Part shown: positions 13,515 through 19,860 of the stretch, one piece after another
Layout of the letters: each line of letters starts with the position of its first letter
How positions within the stretch are numbered: the first letter of the stretch is position 1
Virus record (IMG/VR): IMGVR_UViG_3300032397_000085
Location: 1-23,331 of that record
Reading direction: 5' to 3' (one strand)
Origin: a virus
Length of the DNA: 23,331 nt
The notes under the pieces: generated by a model
Seen by the model: the letters and a program-made list of their open reading frames with translations, nothing else
Told to the model about the DNA's origin: nothing
The model's database searches: none
Program-made: the position numbers and the translations under genes

Positions 13515-15148
13515 AGCTTCATTTTGGTTTTTAGGGATTTCGCGGCATTTTTGGCCGCGCTTAAAATTCCACCGGCTGCCCGGTTTTTAAATTTTGGGTT
13601 TTGCGCTTTTAATTTTGCATCGGCGGATTGCCGTCCTTCCGCTGCACCTTCCGCCAAAGCTGTTCCGAAAATTTCCTCGTTGGCGGCAGCGAGATTGTCT
13701 CGTTTAAGGATTTCTCCAGCCAGTGAATCGTAATTCGCCATCAAGGCGGTTAATGCGTTTCTTTGCTTTTCTTCATCCTCAATGTCCGCGACCGCCGCCA
13801 GCATATCGCGCAGAGGCAGTAGGTCTTTTGCCAAAGATTCACCGGCTAATATTTTTGCTCCCTTGTCGAATTTCGATTGCTGATTTTTTAAAGCATTGGC
13901 GCTCTCATTGGCTGCGTTGCTCGCCGGATTTAAAGTCGGCGCGCCGCCGTTAAGAATCGGTTCCACGATATCTGCATCGTCCGTTGGTTGTGGAACTTTG
14001 AATCTGTCATATAGCCATTTGCGGCTCAATGGAAGATTCATGGCTTGAAGCCCGCGGGCGATATCCAAATCGCGTTTGTCATCCTGTTGTTTGGCCGTCT
14101 TCAGTTGAATATAGGCCAAGGGGTCGACATCTTCGCCGAAGAGATATTTTATGACAAAACGATCAACCTGTTCATTGAGGGTTTCGGAAATGTCTTCAGC
14201 ATCGTCCTGTTCAAGGATATCCCCTTCTCCTTGCTGAAGGGTCACACCCGCCCCTGCGCCTTGGCCTTGCGAGATTGTGGAAAGATCAGCGCCGCGCCAT
14301 AGAGCCGCCATGGCGCGGTCCATGCGTTCGACAAGTGGCGGATAAGGCAGATTGCCCTTGGCGGTCAAATCAATGGCGGAGATATCGGTTCCCGCGCTCA
14401 TTAGCGCGTTGAACTCGGCGGAGAATTGTTCGACGGCCTCTTTGGCTTGGTTCCATTGTTCGCTGTTGGGGATTGCGTCAGTGATTCCCTTGACTCCGGG
14501 CATACCGTTTCGCTCGGAATAAGTGAGCCAATCCATCAAGCTGAGCTTTTTATAAATATAGGCGACCGAGCAGGCGACCATCAGGCCGTCGCCGACAGTC
14601 ACCATCCATTCGCCGGGCAGAAGATCAGCGCCTTCATAAGCGCCTTCGGAATTCAGGAAGCGAAGTTTTTTGCCATGATGCTCAAAATAGCGCAGCGGCA
14701 CAAAACGGAATTCGGCGGTCAAGCCGTTCGGCCTTGGCTGCCAGACGATTTCATGGGCGGCATATTTCATTCCGGCGGAGTCCATCATTTGGCGGACGAG
14801 GCGGGAGACGCCGCCGCGCTCATCCTCGTCAACCGCGTTTGTGGCCCGCAGGTTGTTGTAAAAGAATTTCAGCGCCGCGCTATGCTGCTCGGCCTCCGGG
14901 CTGTCTTCAAGCTTCAGAATTTCCCAGCCGTGACGCGCCACGGCCTTTTTTCTTTTACCGATGACGCCCTTCAAGACGTCGTCGCGCTCGGCGATGGTTT
15001 CAAACGTCAAAGCAGTCAACCGGAATTCCCCCACGCAAAATTGCTCGAGCTGGGAGACGAGTTGTGCTGGCGTGAGGTTTCGTATTGGATTAAACCTGCC
15101 GCTCCAGCGCGGGAAACGGTTCTGGTTTATTGAAGTCTGGGTTTTCAT
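13511..15148 (-). CDS. Portal protein (DUF935, Mu gp29-like)
   Basis: The product has 545 residues. It opens with FNPIRNLTPAQLVSQLEQFC and contains ALTFETIAERDDVLKGVIGK followed by KRKKAVARHGWEILKLED, the typical DUF935 start. The middle has IVWQPRPNGLTAEFRFVPLR, GEWMVTVGDGLMVACSVAYI and SERNGMPGVKGITDAIPNSE. This is followed by the DLSTISQGQGAGAG segment and the late QVDRFVIKYLFGEDVDPLAY. Portal subunits form the ring through which DNA enters the head. Length and motif order match Mu gp29 (about 510 residues), with a longer Ala-rich C-terminal tail ending KNAAKSLKTKMKL. The ATG overlaps the terminase stop (ATGA). Confidence 0.86.
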   Translation of the reverse strand: MKTQTSINQNRFPRWSGRFNPIRNLTPAQLVSQLEQFCVGEFRLTALTFETIAERDDVLKGVIGKRKKAVARHGWEILKLEDSPEAEQHSAALKFFYNNLRATNAVDEDERGGVSRLVRQMMDSAGMKYAAHEIVWQPRPNGLTAEFRFVPLRYFEHHGKKLRFLNSEGAYEGADLLPGEWMVTVGDGLMVACSVAYIYKKLSLMDWLTYSERNGMPGVKGITDAIPNSEQWNQAKEAVEQFSAEFNALMSAGTDISAIDLTAKGNLPYPPLVERMDRAMAALWRGADLSTISQGQGAGAGVTLQQGEGDILEQDDAEDISETLNEQVDRFVIKYLFGEDVDPLAYIQLKTAKQQDDKRDLDIARGLQAMNLPLSRKWLYDRFKVPQPTDDADIVEPILNGGAPTLNPASNAANESANALKNQQSKFDKGAKILAGESLAKDLLPLRDMLAAVADIEDEEKQRNALTALMANYDSLAGEILKRDNLAAANEEIFGTALAEGAAEGRQSADAKLKAQNPKFKNRAAGGILSAAKNAAKSLKTKMKL

Positions 15149-16467
15149 ACCAGTTGCCTTTCCCGCAGCGGCTGCCTGACGGCGCGCCCGGCTTTAAATG
15201 TTTCCGAATGGAAAATCCCCCCCGGCCCTTTCGCCGCCTGCAAAGCGAGCGCAAGAGCCGTTGCGCGGTCGCAGTGCCCGTCATCGCTGTGCGGGGCGAG
15301 ATAGCGGATTCCGCCGCTGGCGGTGGTGATTTTCTGCATGCCATGCAAATCCTCGCGGATGGCGCGGCTGACGGGAATCCTAACGGTTTTGTCCTCGAAG
15401 ATGCGGCGGACATTGGTGAAAATTTCCTGTTTGAAGGGCGCGGTGAACTGGCATTCCTCGACGCGGTATTTGCCGTGATGGCGGGCAGCTTCCTCTGCCA
15501 TCATAGCACCGATGCCGGTGGCGTCTATGCAGCAATGCCTGATGGCGGGAGAGCGCAGGACGGCGGACAAAAAATCAAACTGGATATTGAAAGGCGTTTT
15601 CTCAAACACTTTGATCCCGGCGGTCCAGAGGACGTCGCCGATTTTTTCCAGCAGCCAAAATACCGTCAGGTCTTTCTTGCGGCCAATGTCCACTCCGAGA
15701 TAAAGCGGATTTTGCGATAGAATCCGCTGCGGCTCCCATTCCTCGACGGCTTCGGCATTTTCGCAAGCGGCGAGCAACTCATAGGGTAGAAGGATGGAGG
15801 CGGCGTCAATGAACTGGCATTCATATTCCTGCGCCCAGCCTTCGGGATCATCGAGGCCTTCCTTCAATTCCTCGACGTCGAGCGGAAGCCCCTCGCGGAC
15901 GGCGGCATAGATGTCAATGAAGTGCTTGCTGTATTTTTTGTTCTTTGTCCAGAGGTCGTAAAATTTGTTCGCCTTGCCGTTCGGAGTGCTGGCAATCCGG
16001 ATTTTGAAAAGCCCTTTCAAAGGGTTTGAAATGCTCGGATATATGGCCCGCCAGATTTCGTTCGGCTTTTCATGGAAGGCGAATTCATCGAGATTGAGGT
16101 TGGCGCTATAGCCGCGGGCGGTCGCCGGGTTGGCGGGGATGGCAATCGAGCGGCTGCCGTTGGGCCACTTGATTTCCGCCGATTTCATCAGGGCCTCGGC
16201 ACTCTCGCGGTCCTCCAGATAATCTTCGATGGCGATTTTGTAGGCCGCCGCCCATTCCTTGGCCTTCATCAGCCATTCGAGCGCTTGCCGCTCGCCGGCG
16301 GAGAGCGTGACCCACATGGTTTTGTGCTTCAAGCAATCCTCGACGGTCTCCTCCGCCATGGTAAAGCTCTTGCCTGTCTGCCGCGCCCAGCAGCCGATCT
16401 TGAAGCGGCTCTCGTCGTCCACCCAGCGGCGCTCATAAGGGAGTAAAATGTCCTTGGGCGATTTCAT
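15145..16467 (-). CDS. Terminase large subunit (Mu gp28-like)
   Basis: The product has 440 residues. The ATPase half has a Walker A-like WARQTGKS (residues 27-34), a Walker B NLNLDEF (123-129; Asp127, Glu128) and the coupling motif IASTPNG (159-165). The nuclease half shows LGVDIGRKKD with Asp260, CCIDATGIG with Asp315, and DDGHCDRATA around Asp395-Asp400, giving the acidic cluster of an RNase H-like fold. It pumps DNA into proheads and cuts it. The adenine-binding region YERRWVDDESRFKIG also fits. The ATG overlaps the small terminase stop as ATGA. All motifs appear intact. Confidence 0.92.
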   Translation of the reverse strand: MKSPKDILLPYERRWVDDESRFKIGCWARQTGKSFTMAEETVEDCLKHKTMWVTLSAGERQALEWLMKAKEWAAAYKIAIEDYLEDRESAEALMKSAEIKWPNGSRSIAIPANPATARGYSANLNLDEFAFHEKPNEIWRAIYPSISNPLKGLFKIRIASTPNGKANKFYDLWTKNKKYSKHFIDIYAAVREGLPLDVEELKEGLDDPEGWAQEYECQFIDAASILLPYELLAACENAEAVEEWEPQRILSQNPLYLGVDIGRKKDLTVFWLLEKIGDVLWTAGIKVFEKTPFNIQFDFLSAVLRSPAIRHCCIDATGIGAMMAEEAARHHGKYRVEECQFTAPFKQEIFTNVRRIFEDKTVRIPVSRAIREDLHGMQKITTASGGIRYLAPHSDDGHCDRATALALALQAAKGPGGIFHSETFKAGRAVRQPLRERQLV

Positions 16468-17000
16468 TGGATGCCGAAGACCTCCTTTATCTTTTGCTCG
16501 CGTTCCTGCGGCGTGAGGGCCGGATTGCGGGCGACGGTCTCCGCCGCCTCTGCCTGCGCCTCCCTCTTCTCCAAGATGGATATGCGCCGCAAATCCAGTT
16601 CCACTTCCTGCGCCTTCAATTTTAGCCGCGCCGTATCGCCGATGATTTTTGCCAGTTGGACAAGTTCACCTACGTTCGCGTCCTTCGCCACCGCCAGTTC
16701 AAAGGCTTTCTGTGATATCGCCTTGTTGGTGGCCTCATCGAAAACTTGCGGTGATTCTTTCAGTGTGGCGGATAAATCCTCTGCCAACTTGCTGGCCTCG
16801 CGGAAGCGTAGAGAGAAACATTCCTTGGCGAAAAAATCACTAACCGCCCCGACGCTACTCTTTAAATTCCAGAGTTCCCCCATTCGCTTAACGACTTCTT
16901 CATAACTGATATTCTCATCCACCAACCATTGTCGCAGCGTGTCCTTGCGCTCCGGCGGAAGGCTTCTCAGTTTTGCGTCTGCTCTTGGTTTACGCGGCAT
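16464..17000 (-). CDS. Small terminase / DNA-recognition subunit (Mu gp27, DUF3486-like)
   Basis: The product has 178 residues and is highly charged and helical. It opens MPRKPRADAKLRSLPPERKD, then LRQWLVDENISYEEVVKRMG as the N-terminal helix-turn-helix part. A long coiled coil follows (KAFELAVAKDANVGELVQLA and RRISILEKREAQAEAAETVA). The '..KL.sLPpe.r..L..wL....sy.e....l' opening is characteristic of the DUF3486 / gp27 family that partners with the gp28 terminase. It starts one base after the upstream stop (TAAA-ATG). Confidence 0.83.
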   Translation of the reverse strand: MPRKPRADAKLRSLPPERKDTLRQWLVDENISYEEVVKRMGELWNLKSSVGAVSDFFAKECFSLRFREASKLAEDLSATLKESPQVFDEATNKAISQKAFELAVAKDANVGELVQLAKIIGDTARLKLKAQEVELDLRRISILEKREAQAEAAETVARNPALTPQEREQKIKEVFGIQ

Positions 17001-17001
17001 T

Positions 17002-17256
17002 TTAAAAGCGTTTTAGGGCGGCTTGGCCTTTTTCGGTTATAAGGAATTTGCGGTCGTCTTCGGACAGGTCATCTTTGAGATAATCAATCAGATGGCGGTC
17101 GAGCAGCCATGAGAGATGGTCCTTGAAGGCTGGGGCATCGAGGGGCGGGCGGAAGGAGATGTTGAAAGCGATCAGGAGCGCCTTCTCCGGGACGGCGTAG
17201 CCGCCGCTCTCGGCGAGGGCGGTGAGGATGAGCTTCCTGATGACGGCATGATTCAT
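17002..17256 (-). CDS. Winged-helix-like small protein (Mu gp26 position)
   Basis: The product has 84 residues: MNHAVIRKLILTALAESGGY opens, with FKDHLSWLLDRHLIDYLKDD in the centre, ending KFLITEKGQAALKRF. The pattern (a helix, then 'ESGGYAVPE', then 'L-x-x-L-x-x-x-x-L-I-D' and a 'F-x-I-T-x-K-G-x-x-A-L' wing) matches a compact winged-helix fold, found in small proteins of this place in Mu-like phages. It may bind DNA or the packaging site. It overlaps the upstream gene by ATGA. The fold is inferred from the sequence pattern. Confidence 0.66.
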   Translation of the reverse strand: MNHAVIRKLILTALAESGGYAVPEKALLIAFNISFRPPLDAPAFKDHLSWLLDRHLIDYLKDDLSEDDRKFLITEKGQAALKRF

Positions 17257-17663
17257 TTTAGGGCGTGGGTGTCTTTGAGGGTTTCGATGACTCGTTTGGG
17301 AACATCATCAAGGCGCTTATTGACCGCATCTATGCGGTCATGGACGCGCTCGATGTCGGCCTTCGAATCCGCGCAATGCTTGTTCATGCTGGCCTCGGTT
17401 TTTTCGTAAACCCGGCTGACGGAGGTGCGGCGTCCCTCGTCCACTTTTCTAATCTCCTGATTGAGGGCGATGATTTGGACTTCGAGGTTTTCGCCGGATT
17501 TCTTGGGATAGAATTTCTCATGGAGCGGCGGCTCCGACCGTTGCTCGAACTGCTCCTTTTCTTCCCGGCGGTGCCTGCTCCAAGAAAACCAGAATTGAGC
17601 GAGGACCATGAACACCACTGCCCATGTTCCTATTTGTGTAAATGTTACTATTGGCGCGCCCAT
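17253..17663 (-). CDS. Membrane-anchored coiled-coil protein (DUF2730 / gp25-like)
   Basis: The product has 136 residues. An N-terminal membrane segment (TWAVVFMVLAQFWFSW, residues about 13-28) is followed by a basic RHRR stop, and then a long helical region (LEVQIIALNQEIRKVDEGRR, then VHDRIDAVNKRLDDVPKRVI). The ending '..RI..l...L..vP....i..L' resembles DUF2730 proteins of Mu-like phages (gp25). An inner-membrane spanin (Rz-like) shows the same membrane segment plus coiled coil, so I keep both options open. The position beside the Rz1-like lipoprotein and the holin-like gene supports a lysis link; the position next to gp26- and gp27-like genes supports gp25. Confidence 0.6.
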   Translation of the reverse strand: MGAPIVTFTQIGTWAVVFMVLAQFWFSWSRHRREEKEQFEQRSEPPLHEKFYPKKSGENLEVQIIALNQEIRKVDEGRRTSVSRVYEKTEASMNKHCADSKADIERVHDRIDAVNKRLDDVPKRVIETLKDTHALK

Positions 17664-17665
17664 TT

Positions 17666-17776
17666 TTAAATTTTGAATTGTGAATTGAAAAAAGCGGCGT
17701 GTTGCTGAAAGGGCCTCGCCCCGTCGCGGGCCGTCCCCGCGCCCAATGCCACCGCTTTTTTTATGGTTTTTTTCAT
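17666..17776 (-). CDS. Tiny basic ORF across the hairpin (doubtful)
   Basis: A 36-codon frame begins MKKTIKKAVALGAGTARDGA and ends FNSQFKI. The start follows the upstream stop by 17 bases and has GGGG 5 bases before it, so it could be read. Its 3' part is made of AT-rich linker words, and the whole frame lies over a strong inverted repeat. Either a small basic peptide or a chance frame is possible; chance is more likely. Confidence 0.2.
   Translation of the reverse strand: MKKTIKKAVALGAGTARDGARPFQQHAAFFNSQFKI
17688..17761 (-). terminator. Terminator-like inverted repeat between lysis and packaging genes
   Basis: AAAAAAGCGG (17688-17697) and CCGCTTTTTT (17752-17761) are perfect 10-base inverted repeats, and the 54 bases between are very GC-rich with further pairing (CGGGCCGTCCCCGCGCCC). 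A T-run closes the structure on both strands, so it could end transcription in either direction. It lies between the holin-like/lipoprotein gene and the DUF2730-like gene, both read on the minus strand, so termination would be partial or would separate two units. Confidence 0.45.
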
Positions 17777-17793
17777 CAGCACCCCGTGAAAAA

Positions 17794-18492
17794 TTATTTG
17801 ATTTTTAGGCGGGCCGCGCCGGTTGTGCCCGGCAGGCTTGAAGCCGCCGCGAATTCCAGCGCCTCGGCCAGCCCCGCGATGTATGCCTTGCGGTCCGCGT
17901 CGTTCAGTTGCGGGTTCGCATTAAAATATTCGTCGCAGGCGGCGAACACATTCCGCATCTCCTCCTTCGCCAGCTCGCGGTAGAAAGGTTCTTTCACGGC
18001 TTGCTCCAGATAGGCGTCCACCCGCCGGATTATCTCATCGCGCGGCGGCGACTTGGCTTCAGTCGTGAAGGCGCGCAGGATTTGAGATATTCCGATGATC
18101 CAGACTTTCGCGCCGGGATCATTTTTCTGCCATTCATAGGCGGCGATTTGGAGACCGATTGAAGCGCCGAGGGAAATCCATTTCTTGGCGGCGGCCTTGT
18201 CCGCGTCGCTCATGGTGGAACAGGAGGTGAGGAAGAAGGCCGGAGTCAGGAGGCAGGAGACAAGAAGAAGCGCCAACATGACGTTCGCGCCGCCGGCCGG
18301 TGATTTGAGCGGCAGCCGCGCCTTGACGCGGCCATAGAGAGTTATCGCGAAGCCGATGACGACGCCGAGCGCCTCGAAGCCCTGATTATATTCCGTGTCA
18401 GTGATTTGCACATTGAGCGCGGCCAAAACGCCGAAGATCAGGCTGATGACCGCGCCCCAGACCGTCTTGCTCGCTAAGATTGATTTGTTCAT
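17794..18492 (-). CDS. Holin-like and lipoprotein fusion
   Basis: The product has 232 residues and three hydrophobic segments. Residues about 11-27 (VWGAVISLIFGVLAALN) and 41-54 (ALGVVIGFAITLYG) with a basic tail (RVKARL) look like a small class II holin. After a linker rich in Gly/Pro, VMLALLLVSC-LLTPAFFLTSC (71-91) is a lipoprotein signal peptide with lipobox LTSC at Cys91. The mature part (92-232) is a soluble helical domain. A separate start at Met72 (18277-18279) could yield the lipoprotein alone. The main ATG has a strong AAGGAGG site 6 bases upstream. Candidate roles are holin plus outer-membrane spanin-like subunit. The fusion or overlap itself is visible; function is inferred. Confidence 0.62.
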   Translation of the reverse strand: MNKSILASKTVWGAVISLIFGVLAALNVQITDTEYNQGFEALGVVIGFAITLYGRVKARLPLKSPAGGANVMLALLLVSCLLTPAFFLTSCSTMSDADKAAAKKWISLGASIGLQIAAYEWQKNDPGAKVWIIGISQILRAFTTEAKSPPRDEIIRRVDAYLEQAVKEPFYRELAKEEMRNVFAACDEYFNANPQLNDADRKAYIAGLAEALEFAAASSLPGTTGAARLKIK

Positions 18493-18528
18493 AATTTCCT
18501 CCTTCGTGTTCTTCGTGCCTTCGTGGTT

Positions 18529-18687
18529 TTATTTTTTTGCAGTTGATGAATATTGATAGTCTTGATATTCAAATGGCGGCAGCGGCGCTGGCTGCGTCGC
18601 GCAGCCCGCCAGAAAAAGTAAAGTTATCAGGATTAGCCACTTTGCCCCTTTGCCACTTTGCCCCTTTGTTTTAAATTCATCCTTCAT
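18529..18687 (-). CDS. Small proline-rich lipoprotein (Rz1-like o-spanin candidate)
   Basis: The product has 52 residues: a basic lead MKDEFKTKGQSGKGAK, then WLILITLLFLAGC as signal peptide with lipobox LAGC (Cys29), and a short mature part of 23 residues beginning ATQPAPLPPFEYQDYQYS. A short proline-rich lipoprotein in a lysis segment is the hallmark of Rz1/o-spanins, which bridge the outer membrane to an inner-membrane spanin. The start ATG (18685-18687) follows AAGGATGAACG, giving a plausible binding site, and lies 18 bases after the peptidase stop. The stop is 36 bases before the next ATG. Part of the coding sequence is a 16-bp tandem repeat (18637-18668). Length and lipobox are directly visible; the spanin role is inferred. 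Confidence 0.68.
   Translation of the reverse strand: MKDEFKTKGQSGKGAKWLILITLLFLAGCATQPAPLPPFEYQDYQYSSTAKK
18637..18668. repeat. 16-bp perfect tandem repeat, two copies
   Basis: CCACTTTGCCCCTTTG occurs twice head to tail (18637-18652 and 18653-18668). It lies in the lipoprotein lead region. Next to it, TTCATCC-type words repeat at 18676-18702, and CTTCGTG-type words repeat at 18502-18526. Such words also occur between genes of many environmental bacteria and seem to spread around ribosome binding sites (AAGGAGG on the minus strand). Confidence 0.6.
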
Positions 18688-18704
18688 CGTTCATCCTTCA
18701 TCCT

Positions 18705-19163
18705 TTAAAATGATATTCTCATCGCCTCCGACCGCATTTGCGCCGTGACCGGAGTGAATTCCTGCAATTGCGGCTCCCACGCCTTCCAGCCTTGTTCGGT
18801 CCTGATGATGTTCAAACGGTGGCCGCGATCATTGTCTGTGAGATAGGATAGGCAGCCGATGGCGGGGGCCTGCGCTTCAGAATGTCCAGCCTCGACGGCG
18901 CTATGATGCATTTTCCCGGCGCACCAATGGGCAGTTTCCGCAAAATTATCGCAATCGAAACTCTCTGCCCACTTCGCTAATTTATAGGCTTCGAGAAATC
19001 CTTTCACAGCCGGGGCCAAGATTTTATCAACCTCGGCTCGCGGCATGATCTGGTAGTCGGCGTCCGGCAGGTCAATCAGGCCGGTGTTTAGTCCGGGAAA
19101 AAGCGCCAGCAGCTCGGAGAGCATTTCAAATTGGGAAAGGATTTTTTTCGGCTCTTCATTCAT
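18705..19163 (-). CDS. Papain/transglutaminase-like cysteine peptidase candidate
   Basis: The product has 152 residues and no signal peptide. It shows WAESFDCDNFAETAHWC with Cys71 in a CDxFA motif, then GCLSYLTDNDRGHRLNIIRT with His115 and Asn118, and QGWKAWEPQ with Glu130-Pro131-Gln132. The series CDxFA ... GHxxN ... EPQ is that of small papain-fold (transglutaminase- or NlpC/P60-like) cysteine enzymes. In a lysis segment this could be the endolysin, released by the holin. Alternatives are head or tail processing. The catalytic triad is my assignment by motif. The start overlaps the upstream gene as ATGA. Confidence 0.55.
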   Translation of the reverse strand: MNEEPKKILSQFEMLSELLALFPGLNTGLIDLPDADYQIMPRAEVDKILAPAVKGFLEAYKLAKWAESFDCDNFAETAHWCAGKMHHSAVEAGHSEAQAPAIGCLSYLTDNDRGHRLNIIRTEQGWKAWEPQLQEFTPVTAQMRSEAMRISF

Positions 19164-19414
19164 GCCGCGTTTCCTCCTTTAATTATCTTGGCGAGTTTTT
19201 TAGATAATTTCGCCGCCATCTGATAGACGACGAAGCCCATGGCCTCGGCTTTTTCAGGTTCGAGGACAAACTTCATGCGGACGCCGCCGTCGAGAAGCAG
19301 TTCCAATGAGATGCTGTCACCGGCGGGGTGGGCGAGGAAGTCGCGGACGCGGCTGATGATCGGCGCGGAGGCGGTTTTCTGTTTTTGGTTGACGGCGCAC
19401 ATATAATGCGCCAT
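19160..19414 (-). CDS. Small hypothetical protein, lysis region
   Basis: The product has 84 residues, opens MAHYMCAVNQKQKTASAPII, contains SISLELLLDGGVRMKFVLEP and ends AKLSKKLAKIIKGGNAA. It has a short beta pair in the middle and a basic amphipathic helix at the end, and no membrane segment or signal. I do not recognise the family. It is coupled by ATGA overlap to the cysteine peptidase, so a helper or inhibitor of that enzyme is possible. The start ATG has no clear ribosome binding site; a 7-base inverted repeat (GGATTAA/TTAATCC) lies 16 bases upstream. Confidence 0.55.
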   Translation of the reverse strand: MAHYMCAVNQKQKTASAPIISRVRDFLAHPAGDSISLELLLDGGVRMKFVLEPEKAEAMGFVVYQMAAKLSKKLAKIIKGGNAA

Positions 19415-19429
19415 GACTTTAACAGATTT

Positions 19430-19447
19430 GGATTAAGTGTTTAATCC
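19430..19447. repeat. Inverted repeat GGATTAA-4-TTAATCC before lysis genes
   Basis: A perfect 7-base inverted repeat with a 4-base spacer lies in the 101-base gap before the 84-residue gene, with its near end 16 bases upstream of the ATG. Symmetry and place suggest an operator or a translational hairpin. The rest of the gap (19448-19515) is AT-rich with no gene visible. Confidence 0.42.
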
Positions 19448-19515
19448 TTGCGCGGGGACGGCTGGAACGGCGGAGTCTTTTTAATATTATTTTCCAATCG
19501 CCGGGCACCGAATTT

Positions 19516-19860
19516 CTAATTTTGAATTGTATTCTCTTTGGCCGCAAAGATAGACCAGAGGAGGCATGCGAACCAGATAAGCACCGTCCAGCCGAAGAGG
19601 ATATTGAGCCATGCGATGGGCGCTAATGCGGCGGCGCGGCGAGACATGGCAACATAGGCGGGCAGGAGATAGATGAAGATGGCGGGCGCATAGTAGATGA
19701 TTAAATTGCCGAAGGAGAAATTCGGGAACCATTTGAGGTGATCAAGGATGTCCGCGTGTTGAACTCCGACAATCGAGATGTAAATTATGAGTCCGGCAAA
19801 GAGGCCGATGACCAAAAACATTGCGGCTAATGCCAGCCGGGCAATAAGGGGCATTTTCAT
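19516..19860 (-). CDS. Superinfection immunity-like membrane protein
   Basis: The product has 114 residues and three or four membrane segments: ALAAMFLVIGLFAGLIIYIS (N-terminal), YAPAIFIYLLPAYVAMSRRA and the C-terminal IAWLNILFGWTVLIWFACLL. The closing motif 'I-x-x-L-N-x-L-x-GWT-x-x-x-W-x-x-x-L-x-W' is that of the Imm_superinfect (PF14373) family, related to T4 Imm, which blocks entry of DNA from a second phage at the inner membrane. Its neighbours are an RHH regulator and a signal-anchored unknown protein, so it may be made with them as an early or lysogenic gene. The start overlaps the upstream stop as ATGA. Confidence 0.72.
   Translation of the reverse strand: MKMPLIARLALAAMFLVIGLFAGLIIYISIVGVQHADILDHLKWFPNFSFGNLIIYYAPAIFIYLLPAYVAMSRRAAALAPIAWLNILFGWTVLIWFACLLWSIFAAKENTIQN

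Noticed and set aside
14426-15133. Plus-strand 235-codon frame opposite the portal gene
   Set aside because: It runs antisense to a clear DUF935 portal gene and its sequence has no family pattern; long antisense frames are expected in GC-rich codon usage.
15130-15720. Plus-strand 196-codon frame opposite the terminase nuclease domain
   Set aside because: The minus frame carries intact Walker and nuclease motifs; the plus frame is a shadow.
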